Shown piece by piece: positions 15,441 to 23,863 of a DNA stretch of 64,000 bases; the stretch's first letter is position 1; the number at the start of each line of letters is the position of its first letter. Made by a program: the position numbers and the translations under genes. The notes below the pieces were generated by a model. The model was not told the DNA's origin and did no database searches. It was given only the letters and a program-made list of their open reading frames with translations. Source of the DNA: a virus; IMG/VR virus record IMGVR_UViG_3300042520_001624, positions 1 to 64,000 of that record; one strand, given 5' to 3'.

Positions 15441-16131
15441 TCTCAAGAAGGTAATCAAGACCGTTCGCGGCAAAAGAGGTTCTGTAAAGCGGACTTACTG
15501 GGTGAAGTCCCAGGAAGCTCCCCAAAAGCAGGGATTTCTACGTCGACATGCGGGCAAGTTGCTAGCGGGCGCCGCAATTGCAGGTCTGGCTATTGCTAAC
15601 CGCCACAAGCTTTCTGGAGCAGCAAGAGGTGCTCAGATGGCTCTGAACGCTCACAAGCACTCTGGTACACAGCTCAGTACGTCCGAGCGTGCAAAAGACG
15701 CTTTCCGCATGGCAAAAGTTGGTTACGCTTCTAACCGCGGCATGGACCGAGTAGACGGTCTTATGTCGCGGGCTAGAATCCAGGCGCCATTGGCCAGAGA
15801 CGCCGCACAGCGCGGTCTTGCTAAGACACGAGCAGGCGCGCAGCGAGCTATGCGTAACCTCCCGGAGAAGGCAACAGCGTGGCGTCGGGGCACAGGGGCG
15901 GATCTTGCTCATCACCTAGCCACTACCGGGGGGGACGCGGCAGCTAGCCACTTTGGGTCTAGGTTTGGACAAGTTGCAGGCACCGCCCTTGGCGCGCTTG
16001 CTGGAGGCCCCGCAGGCATGGCAATTGGCGGGTTCATTGGCGGACAGGCAGGAGGCTTTTTGGGGAGTCGGCATGCAGCTCCTCACGTTGCCCGAGGCGC
16101 AGAGTGGCTCGCCAACCGACTGCGTAGGTGA
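15430..16131 (+). CDS. tagged protein 5 with glycine-zipper C-terminus
   Basis: The GTG start lies inside the end of copy 4. The tag is RGNLKKVIKTVRGKRG then SVKRTYWVK, followed by FLRRHAGKLLAGAAIAG. The C-terminal 65 residues (VAGTALGALAGGPAGMA, IGGFIGGQAGGFLG) form a clear glycine-zipper segment of the kind found in membrane-inserting and pore proteins. Length is 233 residues. A role in crossing the host membrane during DNA entry would fit, but this is inference from composition and position. Confidence 0.75.
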   Translation: MRGNLKKVIKTVRGKRGSVKRTYWVKSQEAPQKQGFLRRHAGKLLAGAAIAGLAIANRHKLSGAARGAQMALNAHKHSGTQLSTSERAKDAFRMAKVGYASNRGMDRVDGLMSRARIQAPLARDAAQRGLAKTRAGAQRAMRNLPEKATAWRRGTGADLAHHLATTGGDAAASHFGSRFGQVAGTALGALAGGPAGMAIGGFIGGQAGGFLGSRHAAPHVARGAEWLANRLRR

Positions 16132-16134
16132 TTG

Positions 16135-16971
16135 GTGTCTCTGCAGCGCCGAACACTGGTTGTACGCGGCAAACACGGCAGCCACAAACAGACTTTTTGG
16201 GTAGCCAATGAGCTCCCCAAGGAGCAACGCACTCTGCGATTTGCCGAAGGGGAACGAACAAAGCCGAAAAACTCTGTAGTAAATCCGAAAGACGGAGTAA
16301 CTGTTCAGTACGGCATGCTCTTTGCACGAAAGGCAAACGAAGGTGTCGACCATGCGCTTGCTGCAATCGGCAAAGTACATGGAGTTCCTAAAGACTTGTA
16401 CAAACTTCCTGTACAGGTGAAAGGAAGTCTGGGCGGGGCTAACGGTGCGTACTCTGTCTGGAGCCCAATTGGACCGAACAGCAAGCTTATGGTCTCCAAG
16501 TGGGCAGAAGGCCCTGCGGCTACTGTTGCCCATGAGTACGGACACTTTCTGGACCACCAACTGTTTGGAACGGGGAAACCTACACTACAGGCGATGGCAA
16601 CTATAAAGTGGGCTCAGCGAGAGCCCGGAGGGCGAGAAGTCGCTCCCGTTATGCGAGCTATCTGCAGCAGCAAAGCCGTGCACAGCTTGGTACTCGCGCA
16701 CGAAAAGAACGTAAAGAACAACGATGGGTATGGCCAAAGACTGAGCAACTACTTGCTCATGCCCCCGGAGATGTTTGCCCGAGCCTACAACCAGTACATC
16801 GGACTCCGTAGTTCCCCGCAAATCGCGGCAGAGACACGTGAGTTTGGAAGAAGCTGGGGCAGGCACGGATACGACGCGCAATGGAATGATGCAGACTTCG
16901 CTCCTATTGCTCGTGAGTTTGATAGACTGTTCCAACGTCGGGGTCTTCTACGTCGCAGGAGTGCAGAATGA
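16135..16971 (+). CDS. tagged zincin metallopeptidase (polyvalent-protein type)
   Basis: The N-terminus RRTLVVRGKHGSHKQTFWV is a diverged copy of the tag, so the tag is joined here to an enzyme. The peptidase core is VAHEYGHFLDHQLF, with the HExxH zinc motif, followed about 90 residues later by LMPPEMFARAYNQYI, where the glutamate is the likely third ligand. HExxH plus PxE-x-x-A-R is characteristic of MPTase domains in phage polyvalent proteins, which are thought to be delivered with DNA. A GTG at 16135 is taken as start; TTG at 16132 is also possible. It follows copy 5 directly. Confidence 0.75.
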   Translation: MSLQRRTLVVRGKHGSHKQTFWVANELPKEQRTLRFAEGERTKPKNSVVNPKDGVTVQYGMLFARKANEGVDHALAAIGKVHGVPKDLYKLPVQVKGSLGGANGAYSVWSPIGPNSKLMVSKWAEGPAATVAHEYGHFLDHQLFGTGKPTLQAMATIKWAQREPGGREVAPVMRAICSSKAVHSLVLAHEKNVKNNDGYGQRLSNYLLMPPEMFARAYNQYIGLRSSPQIAAETREFGRSWGRHGYDAQWNDADFAPIAREFDRLFQRRGLLRRRSAE

Positions 16972-17186
16972 AACCTGAAGACATGATCAAGGGTCTTGCT
17001 CGCCAGAAGCATTCGATTTCTTTGAAGGAGAACGACCACGAAGCGGAGGTGGAGAACGCAGAAACTCAGATGGAGTACGTCATGTACAAAGACCGACATG
17101 GCGACTTGGAGCTGGCTCCAGGGGATACTATCGACTTTGACCCTTACCAGATCGCTAAAGCCGTACAAGACGGCGAAGACTGGTAA
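16968..17186 (+). CDS. small acidic protein
   Basis: The 72-residue product starts at an ATG overlapping the metallopeptidase stop (ATGA). It is acidic (HEAEVENAETQMEY, DTIDFDPYQIAK) with no tag and no recognised domain. The coupling suggests co-expression with, and possibly control of, the peptidase. Confidence 0.55.
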   Translation: MKPEDMIKGLARQKHSISLKENDHEAEVENAETQMEYVMYKDRHGDLELAPGDTIDFDPYQIAKAVQDGEDW

Positions 17187-17231
17187 CAGCTTCTAAGTAG
17201 CTATATACTGTACGCGGACACGGGAGACTAA

Positions 17232-17654
17232 ATGTCTAAAGCGGGATTGCGAAAGGTTACAAAGACGGTTCGCGGTAAAAAGGGAACTGTGCGCCGTTCT
17301 TACTGGGTAAAGAGCGCGGACAACAATCAGCGCCGTAAGAGCGTGTTTAGTCCAGGAGAGTCAGCCTACAGGAAGAACTCAGGACTCGCCTCGGCAAATA
17401 CGGGAGCACGCGTGGGACTAATAGCTGGCCTGCTGGGCGCCCACCGAATTCCGGGGTCGCCGATTGTGTCCGGCGTCGGGGCACAGGTACTCGCACATCG
17501 ACAGCGGAAGCAATACGGCCAGCGCGGTAAGTCTATTTTTGGCAAGCTGGGACATGGCATTGCTACAGAGCTTGGCCACACCACGGGGCACTTTGTAGGG
17601 TCGGCACTGCATGAGGTTGGCCGTGAGGGCGTTAGGCGCTTTTTCCGCAGGTAG
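17232..17654 (+). CDS. tagged protein 6
   Basis: The 140-residue product opens with KAGLRKVTKTVRGKKG then TVRRSYWVK, one of the best-conserved tags. The body differs from the other copies: a Ser/Gln/Arg stretch, then a hydrophobic glycine-rich segment (GARVGLIAGLLGAHRIPG) and a histidine/glycine-rich C-terminus. It is preceded by a TATACT box near 17202 and ribosome site GGGAG. It shows the tag staying constant while the body changes. Confidence 0.75.
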   Translation: MSKAGLRKVTKTVRGKKGTVRRSYWVKSADNNQRRKSVFSPGESAYRKNSGLASANTGARVGLIAGLLGAHRIPGSPIVSGVGAQVLAHRQRKQYGQRGKSIFGKLGHGIATELGHTTGHFVGSALHEVGREGVRRFFRR

Positions 17655-17683
17655 CAACTTGGGATAGGTAGGAGGAAGCGATT

Positions 17684-18238
17684 TTGAAACGCGCAGGACT
17701 TGTAAAGAAGGTTATCAGCACAAAAAAGGGAAGGCGTACCTACTGGGTCAAGCCAGCCCAGCCAGCTGACCTCTCAAAACTTGTGGGGACAACTAAGTAC
17801 TACGCTGCGAGAGCCAAAGACTTCCGCAAGCGGGAGGGGAAAGCTCCGCCTGCGTATTACATGGGGTATGGCAACAAGTACGCGCACAGGTTTACGCATC
17901 AAACGCGCAAGAAGCTTAGCCCCGAGGGCAAGAAGTTCGTCGACAAGACTCTATTTGAGCTGCAGAAAGCTATCGAGGACCGACGTAGGCGCAATCCAGC
18001 GGCCTTTGCTCGGTTGGAGCGAAATCCCGAAAAACTCAAGGCGTTTGCGTACAAGTCGCACGCACCCGCTTACATACGCGGTGGTATCGGGAAACTTGGC
18101 GTGCGCGATCTTGTTCGTGTGGGCATGACGCCAGACAGAAAAGATCTGTTCAATAAGGATGGAGTTAGCCAGGGCGTAGCAGTGGCAAAACACGTTGTAG
18201 TTCGCCGATTTAAAAACGTGCGGCGGGGCCGCTGGTAA
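17684..18238 (+). CDS. tagged protein 7 (shorter tag, distinct helical body)
   Basis: A strong ribosome site (AGGAGG) sets the TTG start. The tag is shortened to KRAGLVKKVISTKKG then RRTYWVKPA. The body (residues about 25-184) is unlike the other copies: basic, helical and rich in Tyr and Arg (YYMGYGNKYAHRFTHQTRKK), with no Gly/Ala segment. No family is recognised. The change of body behind a retained tag argues that the tag is a separate functional element such as a packaging or targeting signal. Confidence 0.7.
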   Translation: MKRAGLVKKVISTKKGRRTYWVKPAQPADLSKLVGTTKYYAARAKDFRKREGKAPPAYYMGYGNKYAHRFTHQTRKKLSPEGKKFVDKTLFELQKAIEDRRRRNPAAFARLERNPEKLKAFAYKSHAPAYIRGGIGKLGVRDLVRVGMTPDRKDLFNKDGVSQGVAVAKHVVVRRFKNVRRGRW

Positions 18239-18267
18239 TCTAAACAGAACAGCTGTACAGTACGCAC

Positions 18268-18699
18268 ATGGCTGAAATGGACATGCAAAGCTGGGCCAAG
18301 AATCGTCCTCCGCCTGGGGGCGAAGAAGACCCTGTACCCTCCGAGGAAGTACCCCCGGAGATGGGGCTAGACGCCAAACAGGGCGGGATGGGCAACAAGA
18401 CCCCCGACCAGATGGAGAACATTGTCACGTTGATGCGCCAGCATCTTCCCGAGGTTGAGTCTCAGCTGGGGAACATGGATCCGGTAATGCTCTTGTCTGA
18501 CGGACAAGAGTTGCCCGAGGGGGAAGCAGACCAGCTTTTGGAGCTTCTGGACACCTGGGATGACGGACTTCCGGAACTTCTCTCGGGGATTTTTCCGGAC
18601 GAGGCGATCACGGTGTCGGAGGCTCTAGCAAACGAGATTCAAGAAGTAGAGCCTGTTCTAGTGGCGGCATGGATGTGGCGAGCGGGAGAGCTGGTGTGA
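18268..18699 (+). CDS. acidic head-module protein
   Basis: The 143-residue product is acidic and Pro/Gly-rich at the N-terminus (PPPGGEEDPVPSEEVPPE) and helical and Leu-rich towards the C-terminus. No family is recognised. Its place between the tagged cluster and the scaffold/capsid genes suggests a head-assembly role. Confidence 0.5.
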   Translation: MAEMDMQSWAKNRPPPGGEEDPVPSEEVPPEMGLDAKQGGMGNKTPDQMENIVTLMRQHLPEVESQLGNMDPVMLLSDGQELPEGEADQLLELLDTWDDGLPELLSGIFPDEAITVSEALANEIQEVEPVLVAAWMWRAGELV

Positions 18700-18701
18700 A
18701 A

Positions 18702-18836
18702 ATGGCTAAGACTGTAAAGAAGAGTTCCAAACACCCCGACGAGAAAGAGGACAAGGCTCTGATCAAGAAGATGATCAAAGACTCTGGCTGCTCGTCAAAG
18801 TGCAAGAAGCCTGCTAAGTCTAAGAAGAGGGGTTAA
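18702..18836 (+). CDS. 44-residue lysine-rich protein
   Basis: An ATG three bases after the previous stop opens a 44-codon frame, which ends in TAATG, coupling it to the next gene. The product is very lysine-rich (MAKTVKKSSKHPDEKEDK, SKCKKPAKSKKRG) with two cysteines. It may bind DNA or interact with the acidic protein before it. A GTG at 18696 is an alternative start. The evidence is tight packing and coupled stop/start; no homologue is recognised. Confidence 0.55.
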   Translation: MAKTVKKSSKHPDEKEDKALIKKMIKDSGCSSKCKKPAKSKKRG

Positions 18837-19222
18837 TGCCAACACAGATGCTGACATTCAACGGGGAGGTTTCAGTTGAGCCTCTGTCCGGAAACAACTC
18901 GGGACAGCCGACTGTGTTGGTGTCTTACAACCAGCGAGTTGCTCAGGAGCGTCAGCTTGTGACGACCTACACCCTGGATGCAGACGGCGCTGTGTCTGTA
19001 GATTTGGGACCTCTGACAGAAGTAAATTTCCTGTCTATTACGGCAGTGGGAAACAAGATTCGAGTCCGGATTACATCTGCTGACGGAAACAGTCAGTCTA
19101 TTCCGGTTGACCCGTCCTTGATTCTGCGCTGTGATAGTGTAGGTATAACAGCCATCGACCTGACTCGAACAGCCACGTACGACACTGATGTCTACTTGGT
19201 TATGACGCAGATTCCAGACTGA
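18836..19222 (+). CDS. hypothetical beta-rich structural protein
   Basis: The 128-residue protein has alternating hydrophobic and polar segments with many Val, Thr and Asp residues (TVLVSYNQRVAQERQLVT, VYLVMTQIPD), as expected for a beta-sandwich. Together with its place just before the scaffold and capsid genes, this suggests a decoration or head-fibre protein. No family is recognised. Confidence 0.55.
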   Translation: MPTQMLTFNGEVSVEPLSGNNSGQPTVLVSYNQRVAQERQLVTTYTLDADGAVSVDLGPLTEVNFLSITAVGNKIRVRITSADGNSQSIPVDPSLILRCDSVGITAIDLTRTATYDTDVYLVMTQIPD

Positions 19223-19234
19223 GGAGAATAGAAA

Positions 19235-19720
19235 ATGCCCGTAACGCCCGCAGACGTGACTCTACAGCAGGTTCTCAACAAGGCGAACCTGAACCAGCTT
19301 GCGACCATTCTGCAGAAGATGAAGCTGGGCAACATGCTCAACCCCGTTCGGGTGGTTGTGACTGGTCTTACTGCAACTCAGGAGATCAACATTACCAGCG
19401 CGGCTGTCCGAGCTGCTGCAACCATTACGGGCCTGGAGCGTGAGACCGGGGACAACCTTCCGCCCATTCTTTCGGTGAAGGTTCTCCGCGTAACTGCTTC
19501 GGGCACTGCCAACAGCGTAGGTAGCTACGCCGTTACGGACGGTCTGGTAGCGGACGTTGCTCGCTGCGTTAGCCCCACTGCAGGTGCGAACGTGGGTCTG
19601 GCCTTGCTTTCCAACGACGGCACGAAGCTGACTTTCCCGTCTACTGTGACTGCGTTTGTACTTGAGTACATTCCGCGGTCGAACACTGATCTCGAAGACA
19701 ACTGGGTCTCCGGGGTTTGA
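19235..19720 (+). CDS. hypothetical head protein, possible decoration protein
   Basis: The 161-residue product begins with a helical part (DVTLQQVLNKANLNQLATIL) and continues as a Thr/Ala/Val-rich beta region. GAGGAG precedes the start. Position directly before the scaffold is typical of head decoration or stabilising proteins. No domain is recognised, so this is inference from context. Confidence 0.5.
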   Translation: MPVTPADVTLQQVLNKANLNQLATILQKMKLGNMLNPVRVVVTGLTATQEINITSAAVRAAATITGLERETGDNLPPILSVKVLRVTASGTANSVGSYAVTDGLVADVARCVSPTAGANVGLALLSNDGTKLTFPSTVTAFVLEYIPRSNTDLEDNWVSGV

Positions 19721-19753
19721 TAGAAACGTCTGGGCAAGGAGACGTAACTACAC

Positions 19754-20530
19754 ATGACAACTGAGAATACGAACCCCGATACCGAACTGCAGGATGTTCT
19801 GGACGATGTACTTCCCGATCCGGAAGTCCAGCTGTCTGAGCCCGAGGAGCAGCCAGCTACACGTAGCGTAGCCCAGGCACTCAAGCGGGAGGGACAGAAG
19901 GACAACGCGGCCCAGCGTAAGCAGGACCGTGAGGCCGGTCGGCAGTCGATCCTAGAGGCGTACAACAAGAAGGCAATGTCTCTTGGCTTTAAGACAGTCG
20001 AAGAGATGTTTGCTGCTCAGCAAAAGGCAGAGGGGAAGGGTGACGGTAAGAAGGTCCAGTCTGAGGCTCTTGCGCAAGCACAGTCTCAGATCGATACCCT
20101 CAATCGTCAGGTGCGCGGGTACAAGTCGCGCATCACTCAGCTTGAGACCGAGCTTCAGCTTCGTAACATTGCTTACGAGTCGGACGTGAATCCCGAGGAC
20201 ATCGAGTATGCAATCTCGCGTGTTCACACGACCTACAAGGGACTTACGGATGATCAGGCAAAGTCGTTCGATCCCAAGAAGTTTCTTTCTGAGGATCTGA
20301 AGACCAAGAAGCCCAGCATCTTTCGTCAGGCGCTTGCAGCAAAGCAGGCTGCAGAGACTGCCAAGCCTGTTGAAGAGCAGCCCGTGAATACAGCCCCTGC
20401 GGGGTCTGCTCCTAAGCCCAATGGTGGGTCTTCGGAGGAAGCTCCGCGCCGTGCAACTGCGATGAGTCGTGCGGAGTATCTTGAGGCTTTGCGCTCGAAG
20501 GGCATCAAAAACCCTGCGGGCTTTGTGTGA
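19754..20530 (+). CDS. probable capsid scaffolding protein
   Basis: The 258-residue protein immediately precedes the major capsid gene. It has an acidic N-terminus (DTELQDVLDDVLPDPEVQ), a long predicted coiled coil at about residues 90-145 (QAQSQIDTLNRQVRGYKS, RITQLETELQLR) and a disordered Pro/Ala C-terminus with a short basic helix (SRAEYLEALRSKGIKNP) as often used to bind capsid protein. This is the usual scaffold layout; there is no fused protease. Confidence 0.75.
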   Translation: MTTENTNPDTELQDVLDDVLPDPEVQLSEPEEQPATRSVAQALKREGQKDNAAQRKQDREAGRQSILEAYNKKAMSLGFKTVEEMFAAQQKAEGKGDGKKVQSEALAQAQSQIDTLNRQVRGYKSRITQLETELQLRNIAYESDVNPEDIEYAISRVHTTYKGLTDDQAKSFDPKKFLSEDLKTKKPSIFRQALAAKQAAETAKPVEEQPVNTAPAGSAPKPNGGSSEEAPRRATAMSRAEYLEALRSKGIKNPAGFV

Positions 20531-20548
20531 GATAAGGTGGCACTAGAC

Positions 20549-20577
20549 TTGCGTAGTGAGTCTTTTGCCAGTAGAGA
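20549..20577 (+). promoter_or_regulatory. possible promoter before the major capsid gene
   Basis: TTGCGT at 20549 and TAGAGA at 20572 are separated by 17 nt and are followed by a strong ribosome site (AGGAAAGAGGAG) and the capsid ATG. The -10 is a weak match. An extra promoter here would suit the high demand for capsid protein. Confidence 0.3.
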
Positions 20578-20600
20578 ATAAGGAAAGAGGAGACTAACAA

Positions 20601-21998
20601 ATGGACTTCGGCATTGCCGTAATGACCCCAGAGATTCGTTCGATCATCCAGGAAGGTTACCTGGAGCGAGCGTTTCACGATGCCCTGTTTCCCCAGCTCA
20701 TCTACCGGGGCGACGTTGTTTCGGTGCCGTGGCCCGGTGAGGTTGGCGACCAGCAGATCTTTACTGGTAAGGGTCTCATTCCCCCGAAGGGCAAGCCGCT
20801 TGCTCCGGGTGTTGATCCCGAGCCCGTGTCGTACCAGCTGGAGCAGTGGGAGTCGACTCTCCAGAACTACGCTTCGACCATCGACACGCACATGCCCACC
20901 AGCGTGCAGGCGATTGCGGACCTTCTGATGCAGAACGCTGCCCAGCTCGGTATGCAGTCGGCACAGACCCTCAACCGTCTTGTGCGTGACCGCATGCACA
21001 ACGCGGCTGAGGCGGGCTGGTCGGTTGCTGACGGTGCGGCCTCGGGCGGCTCGTCTGCTTCGCTTCGCGTGAAGCGCCTCAACGGGTTTACCCGTGCGCG
21101 TAACCCGAACCTGTCGAACGGTTCGCGTGTCCGCTTTGATCAGGTGTCGAGCACCAACCCGCTTGCTATCACGGTCGGCGGGACTGCTCGCAACGTGATT
21201 GGTTACACTCCCGATACCGCTGGCGACGAGCTTGGTCCGGGTACGCTGACTCTGAGCTCGGCTGCCAACTGGGCCGACCGTGATGCAGTGCTCTCGGTGG
21301 ACCGCTCTGGCACCCTCTTCGTGGGCGGTGGCAATCGCGTGGACGATCTTGACGTGACGGATCTGCCCCGTCTGCAGGACATTCGTAACATGGTTACCCG
21401 GCTTCGCCGGAACAACATCCCGCGTCATCCCGACGGGGACTACCATGCCCACATTGGCCCTGTGTCTGAGTCGCAGCTTCTCGCTGATACCGAGATCCAG
21501 CGCATGCTCACCGGCCGTCCGGAGAACTACATGTATCAGGACTTCGTTGTGGGTCGTATCCTCAACGTAGCCTTCGTGCAGAACAACGAGGCCCCCACAC
21601 CTCTTACGGTAGACCCGTACGACGGTGCAACCTTCAGCCAGGAGGACCCTTTCGCTCCTGAGCTGACTGCAGACGGCACCACGACCGGCATGGAGGTTCA
21701 GCGTATCCTCTTCTCGGGTTACGGCGGCATCTTCGAGTACTTCCAGGATCCGGCCATGTACCTTACCGAGGCTGGTATCACGGGCAAGATGGGCGACGTG
21801 CAGGTCTCGAACAACGGTGTCGAGATCAACGCGGACCGCATCAAGCTCATCATGCGGGCGCCCCTCAACCGCCTGCAGGACATGGTTGCTACCTCGTGGC
21901 GCTTTGTCGGCGACTGGGTCTGCCGCACGGATGCCTCGACTGGCGACAGCGCACGTTTCAAGCGCTTCCTGTCGCTGAACACCGGTACTGCTGCCTGA
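20601..21998 (+). CDS. major capsid protein
   Basis: The 465-residue product follows the scaffold gene and is the only large, non-fibrous protein in the head module with a very strong ribosome site and a terminator directly after it. Its codons are more GC-rich at third positions than those of neighbours, as in highly expressed phage genes. N-terminal MTPEIRSIIQEGYLERAFHD and the later FSGYGGIFEYFQDPAMYL segment fit capsid-type folds. No cleavage motif can be assigned. The call rests on position, length and expression signals. Confidence 0.85.
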   Translation: MDFGIAVMTPEIRSIIQEGYLERAFHDALFPQLIYRGDVVSVPWPGEVGDQQIFTGKGLIPPKGKPLAPGVDPEPVSYQLEQWESTLQNYASTIDTHMPTSVQAIADLLMQNAAQLGMQSAQTLNRLVRDRMHNAAEAGWSVADGAASGGSSASLRVKRLNGFTRARNPNLSNGSRVRFDQVSSTNPLAITVGGTARNVIGYTPDTAGDELGPGTLTLSSAANWADRDAVLSVDRSGTLFVGGGNRVDDLDVTDLPRLQDIRNMVTRLRRNNIPRHPDGDYHAHIGPVSESQLLADTEIQRMLTGRPENYMYQDFVVGRILNVAFVQNNEAPTPLTVDPYDGATFSQEDPFAPELTADGTTTGMEVQRILFSGYGGIFEYFQDPAMYLTEAGITGKMGDVQVSNNGVEINADRIKLIMRAPLNRLQDMVATSWRFVGDWVCRTDASTGDSARFKRFLSLNTGTAA

Positions 21999-22033
21999 TC
22001 ACTACGACTCACTGAAAGCAGGCAAGAGTGGGG

Positions 22034-22074
22034 AAGGTCCCTGGGAGGTTGTAGCCCTGGGGACCTTTTCTTTT
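22034..22074 (+). terminator. rho-independent terminator after the capsid gene
   Basis: AAGGTCCC at 22034-22041 pairs with GGGACCTT at 22060-22067, and the stem runs into TTTTCTTTT. It lies 35 nt after the capsid stop, a place where many phages reduce read-through. Confidence 0.85.
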
Positions 22075-22092
22075 GTGTGCTAGAGTTTTCGT

Positions 22093-22431
22093 ATGGGCAG
22101 GCCGAAGAAACACTACAATCACCACAACATTCTCCCTCCAGCAGAGAAGGAGATTACTCTGTCTTTCAATGCAGATCCGGAGAAGACAGTTCCCGGAATC
22201 TCTGCAGCAGCCGAAGCACTGTCGAAGCTTGCAGATGCTGTAGACACAACCAGCAGCGCTTTGTCTGCATTGCCTCTTCTGAAGACTAAGTACTGGGTTG
22301 TACTGGAAGAGCGACGAGCCGCACTTAACGGCGCGCTTGTCACTGTCGCTAAGGGTAAGATTGTAAAGAGCGAAGCCATAGCTAAGCGTCTGATGGAGCA
22401 GAAGGTTCCGCTGGAGGAGAAGACTCTGTAA
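22093..22431 (+). CDS. hypothetical helical protein after the capsid gene
   Basis: The 112-residue protein begins GRPKKHYNHHN and then contains two helical sections with KYWVVLEERRAALNGALV. Its stop overlaps the next start by one base (TAATG). No domain is recognised. It may be a small connector-module protein. Confidence 0.5.
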   Translation: MGRPKKHYNHHNILPPAEKEITLSFNADPEKTVPGISAAAEALSKLADAVDTTSSALSALPLLKTKYWVVLEERRAALNGALVTVAKGKIVKSEAIAKRLMEQKVPLEEKTL

Positions 22432-22844
22432 TGTCGGCACTGCTAACAGAAGACGAGAAAGCACGATGCAGGCGCCATCTGGGCTTTCCAGAGGTCGCAG
22501 CTGTCAGTGTCTACGCAATGGGCATGGTGATTCCCATGCAGGGTGCGTTCCTTCTGGAGGCAGCGCTGAGTAGCCAGACTCAGTACTCGGCAGAGCGTGT
22601 TCGGCAGCTGCTCGGCATTCTAGATGGCTTTGAGACCAAGATGCTCAAGGCCGCTTGCTACCTGACTGTGGAGTCTATTGGAGACATCAAGATGCGCGGA
22701 GCGCAGTCTGGAATGACTTCTACGGACCTGCTTCGTCGGGAGTACATCTACTGGGCCAAGCGACTGTCGGACACTCTTGGTGTGCCGTACTACCCGTACG
22801 CTGAAATGTTTCAAGGACAGGGCAACATCCGGGTACGGAGGTAG
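22431..22844 (+). CDS. probable head-completion protein
   Basis: The 137-residue, mainly helical protein lies two genes after the capsid, where head-tail connector adaptors are found. It has helices around ERVRQLLGILDGFETKMLKA and LLRREYIYWAKRLSDTLG. Length and helical content are compatible with gp15/gp6-like adaptors, but I cannot name a family. Confidence 0.5.
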   Translation: MSALLTEDEKARCRRHLGFPEVAAVSVYAMGMVIPMQGAFLLEAALSSQTQYSAERVRQLLGILDGFETKMLKAACYLTVESIGDIKMRGAQSGMTSTDLLRREYIYWAKRLSDTLGVPYYPYAEMFQGQGNIRVRR

Positions 22845-22846
22845 GC

Positions 22847-23329
22847 ATGTCCAGAGCTGGACTTAAACGAGTTGTAAAAATTGTGCGCGGAAAGAGGGGC
22901 ACAACTCGCCGTACGTACTGGATGAAGTCCCAAGAACGTCCCAACAGCCGGATGTCAGTTGGGGAGTTCGCTAAGAAGCATGGCAAGAACTGGATGGCTC
23001 TTCATGCGGCTTCCGGGGCTGCAGGGGGCTCTTTGGGATATCTTGCTTTGCGACATGGCAAAGTCGGAGGACATCGCGACAAAGACGCCATGTTTTACCG
23101 TGCTTTGGCAGGCTACGGAGCGGGCGCTTACGGAAGCATGCCGCTACTTCTGCGGGGGCGTGCAGCAAAGATCTCCGAGTTTGCTGCAGACCACCGAAGA
23201 CTTGGACGTGGTAGCAGGGCGCTTTTGCAAGGCGCCGGAGTGGCTGCGCAACTTGCAGGCATTGCGGGCGGGGCGTACGCCACGCACAAAGCACACTCTA
23301 TCTTCAGGCAGGGAACCCGGGTAGGCTAG
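22847..23329 (+). CDS. tagged protein 8, separate from the main cluster
   Basis: The 160-residue product starts SRAGLKRVVKIVRGKRG then TTRRTYWMK, a full tag, although it lies 4.6 kb beyond the main cluster and inside the connector genes. After the tag a linker leads to glycine/alanine-rich hydrophobic segments (HAASGAAGGSLGYLALRH, LLQGAGVAAQLAGIAGG). Its location among genes for virion parts supports the view that tagged proteins are made and assembled with the head. Confidence 0.75.
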   Translation: MSRAGLKRVVKIVRGKRGTTRRTYWMKSQERPNSRMSVGEFAKKHGKNWMALHAASGAAGGSLGYLALRHGKVGGHRDKDAMFYRALAGYGAGAYGSMPLLLRGRAAKISEFAADHRRLGRGSRALLQGAGVAAQLAGIAGGAYATHKAHSIFRQGTRVG

Positions 23330-23332
23330 TTT

Positions 23333-23863
23333 ATGAGTTGCAAGACTGGGCCGATTCTGGATCAGGACTACAAGGACACGCTTCTTGGCGGGTTCATGGA
23401 TGGCTGCATTGACGACATCCGTCAACTAGCTTCCGACCTTGGAGCACGTCCTTATCGAGTCTTCTGGGTTCGCACACGCTGGTCCGGACGTGAGCGTGGG
23501 GAAGGTGTTGAGTCTGTTATCTCCGAAGAAGAGGTACTCCCAACTCCGAAAGTCGAGATGGGAGGTCTGCAACGTACCTTGCTGGACATCGGAACCGACG
23601 AGCAGGGTGCTGTAACTGTCACGGAGATTAGTCCTCGTTACGTAGAGACACAGCTGACAGGCGATCTTTCCAACGGAGACGCCATCCCGAGCAACGAGAC
23701 ATTCTTTTGGGAGATTAGTCTTTCTCGGGGAGACTCCGATGCCAAAATCAGACGTCGGTACATGATTCAGGGGGCGCCTGTCTACTTGGCTACACGTCTA
23801 CAGTGGACAGTGCGCTTGCTAAGGTCGGGCAACGACAGAGAGGCCAACGGTTCGCCAGGATGA
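23333..23863 (+). CDS. hypothetical connector-module protein
   Basis: The 176-residue protein has a helical N-terminus (YKDTLLGGFMDGCIDDIRQL) and a beta-rich remainder with FWEISLSRGDSDAKIRRRY. Its stop overlaps the following 26-codon gene by 4 nt. It may be a neck or head-tail joining protein by position only. Confidence 0.5.
   Translation: MSCKTGPILDQDYKDTLLGGFMDGCIDDIRQLASDLGARPYRVFWVRTRWSGRERGEGVESVISEEEVLPTPKVEMGGLQRTLLDIGTDEQGAVTVTEISPRYVETQLTGDLSNGDAIPSNETFFWEISLSRGDSDAKIRRRYMIQGAPVYLATRLQWTVRLLRSGNDREANGSPG

Noticed and set aside
20505-21452. 315-codon open frame antisense to the major capsid gene
   Set aside because: It mirrors the codon pattern of the capsid gene (GC-rich third positions keep the opposite frame open), has no ribosome site and no recognisable domain.
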